Below are positions 58,110 to 64,000 of a stretch of 64,000 bases of DNA, piece by piece. How positions within the stretch are numbered: the stretch's first letter is position 1; each line of letters opens with the position of its first letter. Position numbers and translations under genes: made by a program. This DNA comes from Melampsora larici-populina 98AG31. Lineage: Eukaryota; Basidiomycota; Pucciniomycetes; Pucciniales; Melampsoraceae. The stretch is from positions 77,307 to 141,306 of the forward strand of contig NW_006768805.1 in the NCBI RefSeq assembly GCF_000204055.1. The letters run 5' to 3'. The notes under the pieces were generated by a model that was given only the letters and a program-made list of their open reading frames with translations, was not told the origin of the DNA and made no database searches.

Positions 58110-58546
58110 ATGTCTCGGTCTGCGATTCTCAACTTTTTGACTTTTAAATTTCTCTTTTCATAGCGAGTTTCATTCATCCTTGTCTTTTTGATCGATCTGA
58201 TTTGATTAGCATTGGTCGTCTCGTCGCAAAAATGATGGGTAGAAAGAAGAAGCCAAAATCATCTTCAACGGCCGCAGTACAACCTGACCGTCATGGAAGC
58301 GATCATCCCATTGAGCTTGAGGGTAATCCTGTTCACGAACTTCCCGCGCCTGCGAACCCACGTGCGCGTCCGGTTCACGAACTTTTAGCTTCACGCCCAG
58401 TTCATGAACTTGCAGCTTCCAATCCGGTTTACGAACTCCCTGGTTCGCGTCCGGTTTACGAACTTCCAGGCTCGACTCCACATTCAGGTCCGCCACCTCC
58501 GCATGTTCACGAATTGCCGGCTTCGGAACTAGGATATAGGGCCTAG
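58110..58546 (+). CDS. PV(H/Y)EL-repeat protein
   Basis: The reading frame ending at the TAG at 58544-58546 includes MMGRKKKPKSSSTAAVQ from ATG 58232. The frame extends upstream to 58212 and may be joined to ATG 58110 (MSR) by a GT-AG intron at 58118-58210; that exon is tentative. After a basic start there are six or seven imperfect repeats of about 9-16 residues: NPVHELPAP, RPVHELLAS, RPVHELAAS, NPVYELPGS, RPVYELPGS, HVHELPAS. No family is recognised. Repeats of this size and a 286-bp divergent promoter with the SDR gene suggest an expressed gene, perhaps a structural or scaffold protein. Confidence 0.5.
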
Positions 58547-60388
58547 CCCAACTATTGGACCTGCGTGAGAGGGAATCAGGTAAGCTAGACCAACTCCTCG
58601 CTGAGCTTGAACGAATTTCAATCTTTGACATCCTGCCTTGATGTAACACACCCAAAACTCAAGAGTTCCTGTCAGATAAAAAGTTAATCGAAGATAGTTT
58701 TCGACCTATCGATCCTTCGACTCCCTAAATCTATGGGCTATATGCCTTCTCAGCTCCACTTGGTTCCAAATGATATCAGATCACATGTAATTCTAGCACA
58801 TCTTATCAAAATCGCAAAATCTTCCTTCCGTGTAGTATACCAATTGTAGCTTATTGTGTAGTTAAAGTTGAACAATATGTATCATATCATTCGTAATGTA
58901 TGCATGCCGAGTAGTGTGAGCGAGTAAGAAATCACATTTGTAGTCGTCCTTGTTCTTTTTGTTTCCTTCAAGTGATGAATAGTATGTACAATGTAATGTT
59001 ACCGATGGGAAGAGTGGGGACCAATGGGTCAACTTAAACTTAAGCTTAGAGATACTGAAGGATTTCGGTGTTTTTTTCGCGGAAGTGTCTCTCCTGTTTT
59101 TGAATGAGATCATTGGGAATTTCAACTGATAAAATTTATGCCGATCATGGCTGTACATGCATTGAAACAGAACTCAAAGAAGGGATTCACAAGGTAAGAT
59201 GAAGGGGATACAAATTATAGAGCATGGGTTCACAAAAAATAAATACATAGATAAAGAGAATAAACTTGAGGAACAGAAAATCTAGACCACGGAAGACAAG
59301 CAAATCAGATAGATCAAAGTCAAAGAATACCTAAAGAGAAGAAGGCAAAAAGATATCAGTCAATCGAATCGTATTTCATCAAAAGTATTTTAGAAGAAAG
59401 AATGAGTGATTGTATATATATTCAGTCGCGGTTTTCTAGGCCGGTCCTGCCTCTTCGGCAGGTATGCAGTTTCATCAACAAGAGATAAAAGGTCACATAA
59501 TCCCAAAATAATAAATGGAATATGATAACTCTTAGATCTCTCAGTGCCCAGTGCGATTCATCTTTTTATAATTCAACATAAAAAAGATTGAAAATGATAT
59601 GAATAAACGTATCGTACCTTAAAGTTCAAACGATGGAATTGTGAACATCAAGGCAGGGGAGCTCGTGAATCGAGCGATCAACCCCGGGTAAGCGCTTTGA
59701 TGATGTTGTAGACCACATCTCAGGACGAGAGGAGTGGGCGGAGTTTTCGAGGAAGTTGAAACTGTCGATACTGGTATGTGTATCATGGAGTCGAGCCTGA
59801 GGTGTGGATTTAAAAAGAGGAATTCCCTGGGAAGTTGGCGCTGGAAGGTTGACCTGTGGTATGAAAATGATTTAACCTAACCCTAGTCGTAATAGCTTCC
59901 CCATAAACAAAAACAAGCCATTTATTCCAGACTTGAGACTTAACCAAGCCCTTTGCCAACAACTCACTTCTCAGGCAAGGAGACCATTTCATTTTTAGCG
60001 GCAAGTCCCACACTCAAGCCTTGGATCAGGTCCCTGCAAAGCGCCTGTGGAGGTATGTTACATGAATTCCTACCTTTCCTTGGAAAACTTTTGGAAAAAA
60101 AGTTGGATTCTGACCTTTTTTGTCACTCACCTCATGATTTTTGAGGAACCCCCCAAAATGGGTAAGATAACTTAAGCAGGCTAGAAATGTAGATGAAGAC
60201 AGCAGAAAGCAATAATAGTTCTGCACAACTGCGGTAATCAACTTGATCCAGTTGGTATCAAGTCAGACTGAGAGTCAGACCATCTGTGTAATTGAAAAAA
60301 AATTGAACCTTGAGATGGAGGAGCATATACTATGTGAGAAGATTTGATGTGAGTAAAGGTCCACTTGATTGAGAATTTGAACTGATAT
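58547..60388. other. Intergenic, no supported gene
   Basis: Mixed sequence. Short frames at 58862-59158 (-) and 59953-60144 (+) have no motif. Confidence 0.4.
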
Positions 60389-61245
60389 ATGCAAGTATCA
60401 TATGTGATGAATCTCACTGTCACCCTAATTATTGCCGCCTTAGCAGGTACTTTATTCTGTTTACATTGTTCAAGTGTTTCTGTTTTGCTGATTAATCTAC
60501 TGTTACTACATTCTCCCAGCTTTGCTGTTTCCATCTATATTTTCTTAACTCCACACATTCCTATCCTGTCTGACTGTTTTTTCTCTAGTGTCACCAGATT
60601 AGCAGTCTGCCCTTTTGAACAGCAAGTTGGGTGAGTGCCTTTCAAGTATTCATTCAATCTATTCAATTACACTGTGTCCCAACTTAAAGGAAGATGATTT
60701 TGCTCATAGGAGCAATAGCTCCACCACAAAGAACATTGAAGCAAAGTGCTGGAACTGGCTGTGGCAATGACCCCATTGCTATAACACCTGATTGGAATTG
60801 GGGTGCTCAAGGTCCTACCTTTGGTACACAAGGAATCATAACTTTCATTCAACTCCAACAAACTTTCCAAACCTTTGCGTCAATCTCTGGCAACACTTCC
60901 ACTTTATGGCAAACTCAAAGTTTGCAAGGTCAACAAATTGTCTACCAGCTTCATCAAATGGTTTCACACTTTTATCGTGTGGTTTCTCCATTTTTAGGTG
61001 GCTGCAACAATGTGTGTAATGGCACAAGTCTGTTCCAGGTCTGTGGAATCTTCACACTGCCTTTCATGCCCTTTGATTGGATGCTCATAGCTTTTGAATT
61101 TTGTTTAACCTTTCTTTTTGAATTTCCAAAACACATTGGTAAGTGTCTTCACCCGGTTCCAAGCCATCCTCATGGTCATCCAAAGCCAATACTAGAGTTC
61201 TATCAATATATTCCGGAGTACATAGAAATTTCATCACTCACTTGA
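60389..61245 (+). CDS. Candidate secreted Cys-containing protein (gene model tentative)
   Basis: Model: 60389-60446 (signal peptide; ATG also at 60407, MNLTVTLIIAALAG), 60606-60630 and 60732-61038 or on to the stop at 61243-61245. Phases 1 and 2 match with GT-AG ends. The mature part would read VCPFEQQVGTLKQSAGTGCG, then NDPIAITPDWNWGAQGPTFG, then a Gln-rich helical stretch (QTFQTFASISGNTSTLWQTQ) and GGCNNVCNG with paired Cys. No family is recognised. A small secreted, possibly effector-like protein is a reasonable guess. After 61038 a donor-like CAG|GTCTGT may begin another intron, so the C-terminus is uncertain. Confidence 0.4.
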
Positions 61246-62061
61246 TTGCTTGACCTGAACTGACACATTTACAATCCAAACTATTTAGCAACTCTTGCCT
61301 CCTGTATGCAAGTTTTTGTGACATAGCTTGGAATATGAGCAGCAAAATTGTTAACATATTTGTCAATATCAACACAATCTTTTTTCCAGCTTGGCATCCA
61401 ACTTATTCAATATATACTCAAGCTATCTCATCTCATCTCTTTACAGCTCTATCAACAACACGCCTTTATAGACTACACATCCCAGAAACTCATGTGCTCT
61501 GGAACAAGGATCAGGTTGACAAACTGCCTACTTCTGTTCTGGGACCAGGAGAATAAGCATCAAGAGTTGAAGCTGAAGTCAAACATAATGACTCATATGC
61601 CATACAAAGAGTAGGATTTGAGCCACACTTTCAAAGTCTATGGCCATATGACATATATAAACCATTACATATTGATGATCAGCTTAACTATCAGATATTG
61701 TCATGATTGGCTCAATCTGAGAATGCCTTTCTGATGCACTGTGGTCTCAAGGATGAACCTTCAACTCAAAAATCTGAGGTCCCTGATGAAAATTGATAGA
61801 GTACGCCAAGCCCGTGAAGGTATCCCTGTAGTTCAATATTGGGAGGAGTGTTGGAAGTTAGGTGCTGAAAGGGCAGAGATAAACCCAGTTGACACACAAC
61901 GTGTCTGCCACACTCATGGGTTCAGAGAGACCCAGAGAGAAAATTTTCCACCCCAAAAAATTTAGACTCTCCCTCCTCCTGCCTGTCAGTCCCCCACCTG
62001 AATTCCTCTCCAAGAACTATCTCCCAAGTTTTCTCTCCCCTTTAGTCTTCTCGCAAACTTA
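61246..62061. other. Intergenic up to the CACTA element
   Basis: No supported gene. Short frames near 61335-61556 could hold 3' exons of the preceding candidate, but no phase-consistent join was found. Confidence 0.35.
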
Positions 62062-62192
62062 CACTACACCAAATGTCATCTTTACCGGGCGGTAAAGAAA
62101 ACTACTGACATAGAAAAGTCCTGAGGCAACAGGAAGAGAGCTAAAAATCTGAAAAAATATGCACCTTGTTCCTAGATGTTGGGGCATCATGA
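62062..62192 (+). repeat. Left 131-bp terminal inverted repeat of the small CACTA element
   Basis: It contains the stem CTTTACCG-GG-CGGTAAAG and runs to ...GGGGCATCATGA. The right copy at 63728-63858 differs only at one base near the tip (ACACC versus ACACA). Confidence 0.93.
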
Positions 62193-62687
62193 TGAGTATC
62201 GTGTGGTATTTTACACGCAGATATTGGTCTATGTACTAAGAATAAAGGCTGAAAATCATCAGAAAGTCACATGTAACAATACCTGAAATTTGGGTCATGA
62301 GTATGAAGACAATATTTTGTGGTCTAAAAACTTCAATAACTTTTGCAATTCTGCTCCAAATGACTCAATTTTTGGTTCATTCAAAAGCTGAACTATTCTC
62401 CTTCACACTTCATAATGTTAGTAAGGTGCTATCTAGTCATTTAAACACTCTACATATGTTCAAACAGTTCTGCATGAATAGCTCTGTAGGATCTTTTTTA
62501 GACCAGCTACAGATGTGATGTCTCAATGATAAATGTAGAGGAAAGGCTCACCTTTTCAATGCACTTCAAATCGAGTGATTTGATTCAGAACTGCAAAAGT
62601 TATTGATGTTTGAAGATTCCAAAATCCTGTCTTCAAAGTCAAGGGCCAAATTTCAGGTACAGTTGATCCAGCCTAGTCACAACCACA

Positions 62688-62707
62688 GGCCGGCCCCGGG
62701 GCCGGCC
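62688..62707. repeat. 20-bp perfect GC palindrome inside the small CACTA element
   Basis: GGCCGGCCCCGGGGCCGGCC reads the same on both strands and is far more GC-rich than its surroundings. Confidence 0.85.
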
Positions 62708-63306
62708 CCAAGACCCAAATTTTCAACCCTCCAGTAATACCCAAGTAGGGTATTTTGGTAGAGGTTTTTTTGCATCTTATCGCTGCTTTTGACTCACTTG
62801 ATCTCAGCTTTGTTGATTTGTACTTGGACTATCAAAGCAACAGCTTCAAATGCAAATCCTTCCTGGACTCAAAAGCTCTCTTTGAGGACGTTCACAAGTG
62901 GTGTCCAGTGTCAAGGATTTGGAAGTATTTTCAAAAAGGCAATTGGCAGATGGACATCTATTGGTGAGTCTCTTATCATTCTTGTCTTCTTAACTCGCTA
63001 TCCATCACTGCTACCTCTTCATTTTCAACGCTCAAGACTTGGTATGACCAGGTACCAGCTGAAAAATTGACCAAGAGATACTGCTTGCATTGATGCATAC
63101 CACAAAACACCATCATGAGATTTGGCATGATGTGTGACCCTCAAAGGGCTTTTCTTGTCTTATCTTGCTGTTTTCATCTTTTTTGCATATCCTGTCTCAT
63201 TTCTTCTTCTCCATGTACACAAACCACCATTGTTATGTAGTTGATGAATTGTGATGAGCAGAACTTGCACTGAGGGTTGCTTGTGCTGAGCCGTGCTTGT
63301 GCTGCT

Positions 63307-63413
63307 CATAAGGTACTTAAGTAGGTACTTAAGTGGACACATAAATGTGTGGGCGCCTAGGCTGGACAGTTAAGGCCTTAAGTTAAGTACTTAAGTACTT
63401 AATATTAGGCCCG
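63307..63413. repeat. Cluster of TACTTAAG/CTTAAGT repeats
   Basis: (G)TACTTAAGT occurs about four times within ~110 bp, together with TTAAGGCCTTAA and AAGTTAAGTAC. Each unit is palindromic, so the stretch can form several small hairpins. It lies inside the small CACTA element. Confidence 0.7.
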
Positions 63414-63727
63414 GTTAGGTACCCGGACCCAAATATTGGAGTTTGGGGGAAAAAAAAATTGAAAAAAAATTGGGCAATCAGATTGACTTGCCAAGTCATT
63501 TCTAATACTTACACCCTATTCCTAACCCAAAAATGACTTATTACATGTCATTTATTTATAGGGGTTGTGTGTATAACGTTGTGTAACTGAATTTTGTTTT
63601 TGCAGAGCGGTCGTGGTTGTGACTAGACTGGATCAACTGTATTGTTACAGGTGGGTTTTTGATGATTCTCAGCCTTTATTGTTAGTACCTTAACCAATAT
63701 CTGTGTGTAAAATACAAAAAATACTTG

Positions 63728-63858
63728 TCATGATGCCCCAACATCTAGGAACAAGGTGCATATTTTTTCAGATTTTTAGCTCTCTTCCTGTTGCCTCAGG
63801 ACTTTTCTATGTCAGTAGTTTTCTTTACCGCCCGGTAAAGATGACATTTTGTGTAGTG
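63728..63858 (-). repeat. Right 131-bp terminal inverted repeat of the small CACTA element
   Basis: Inverse of 62062-62192 with one mismatch. It ends ...TGTGTAGTG, followed by TTA. Confidence 0.93.
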
Positions 63859-63946
63859 TTATTGTATCTAGAATCTTTTCTCAAAACTCCTGCCCGCCAT
63901 CCCGGGCCGAGAAACCCCTATCTTCTTCAGCCATTCTCACCTTGTA

Positions 63947-63995
63947 GGGGGTATTATGGTAAGGTCTCCATAGGATACCTTACCCCCATACCCCC
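63947..63995. repeat. G/C-run hairpin at the window end
   Basis: GGGGGTATTATGGTAAGGT pairs with ACCTTACCCCCATACCCCC (three mismatches) around a short loop. It may be the end of another element that continues outside the window. Confidence 0.5.
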
Positions 63996-64000
63996 TCCAA

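Larger units (their letters stand above)
62062..63858. mobile_element. Non-autonomous CACTA element, 1797 bp, 131-bp terminal inverted repeats
   Basis: The left end CACTACACCAAATGTCATC (62062-62192) and the right end (63728-63858) are inverted copies differing at one position. TTA stands directly outside both (62059-62061 and 63859-63861). The ~1.5-kb interior has no transposase domain, so mobility must come from another element. Its ends follow the same plan as the giant CACTA ends (CACTACACCAAA, a CTTTACCG-CGGTAAAG stem, then CATAGAAAAGT), so a related transposase is the natural candidate. Confidence 0.92.

Noticed and set aside
1..64000. CRISPR arrays, rRNA genes, bacterial operons, telomere repeats
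   Set aside because: None seen. Spaced direct repeats here are short minisatellites, and the gene structure is eukaryotic throughout.

Overview
The window looks like nuclear DNA of a filamentous basidiomycete, most likely a rust fungus (Pucciniales). It is AT-rich. Genes are split by many short GT-AG introns of about 60-110 bp, a few of which are GC-AG. Single-copy housekeeping genes sit between dense DNA transposons, and several predicted proteins have no family I recognise. The species is an inference from gene style and transposon content; I see no taxonomic marker.

Layout. 1-3852: right part of a PIF/Harbinger element with a SANT-like partner gene (+) and an apparently intact DDE transposase (-). 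5075-5848: orphan single-exon gene. 7428-7728: a 301-bp inverted-repeat element. 8165-11779: six-exon nucleolar NOL11/Utp8-like protein. 12501-12677: foldback. 14250-15280: SKP1 (SCF ubiquitin ligase adaptor). 15821-39572: a second Harbinger element with TTA target-site duplications, split by a 19.7-kb CACTA (EnSpm) element at 17436-37180 that has 89-bp terminal inverted repeats and AAA target-site duplications. 39658-40564: a long-arm foldback element. 41196-42459: uracil phosphoribosyltransferase. 44399-45863: ribose-5-phosphate isomerase. 47004-47416: small secreted protein. 49400-55583: class V myosin. 56475-57824: short-chain dehydrogenase. 58110-58546: PV(H/Y)EL-repeat protein. 60389-61245: candidate secreted protein. 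62062-63858: a non-autonomous CACTA relative with 131-bp terminal inverted repeats and TTA duplications.

The main discovery target is the giant CACTA element. Besides a full-length Tnp2-type transposase (1056 aa) it carries at least five or six further genes of unknown function. One is a long protein with a basic helix and a SEDETDHE acidic motif. One has tandemly duplicated coiled exons. Two are coiled-coil paralogues ending in a THER-containing tail. It also carries several repeat arrays. I recognise no captured host gene. The element sits between the two convergent genes of its Harbinger host, and its insertion split a 33-bp tandem repeat that is restored when the element is removed on paper. 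UPRT and RPI supply nucleotide salvage and pentose phosphates; SKP1, the NOL11-like protein and myosin V are core cell machinery.

Exon boundaries were worked out by hand from splice consensus, reading phase and family similarity. They are reliable for SKP1, UPRT, RPI, myosin V, SDR, the Tnp2 transposase and the two Harbinger gene pairs. They are tentative for the CACTA cargo genes.
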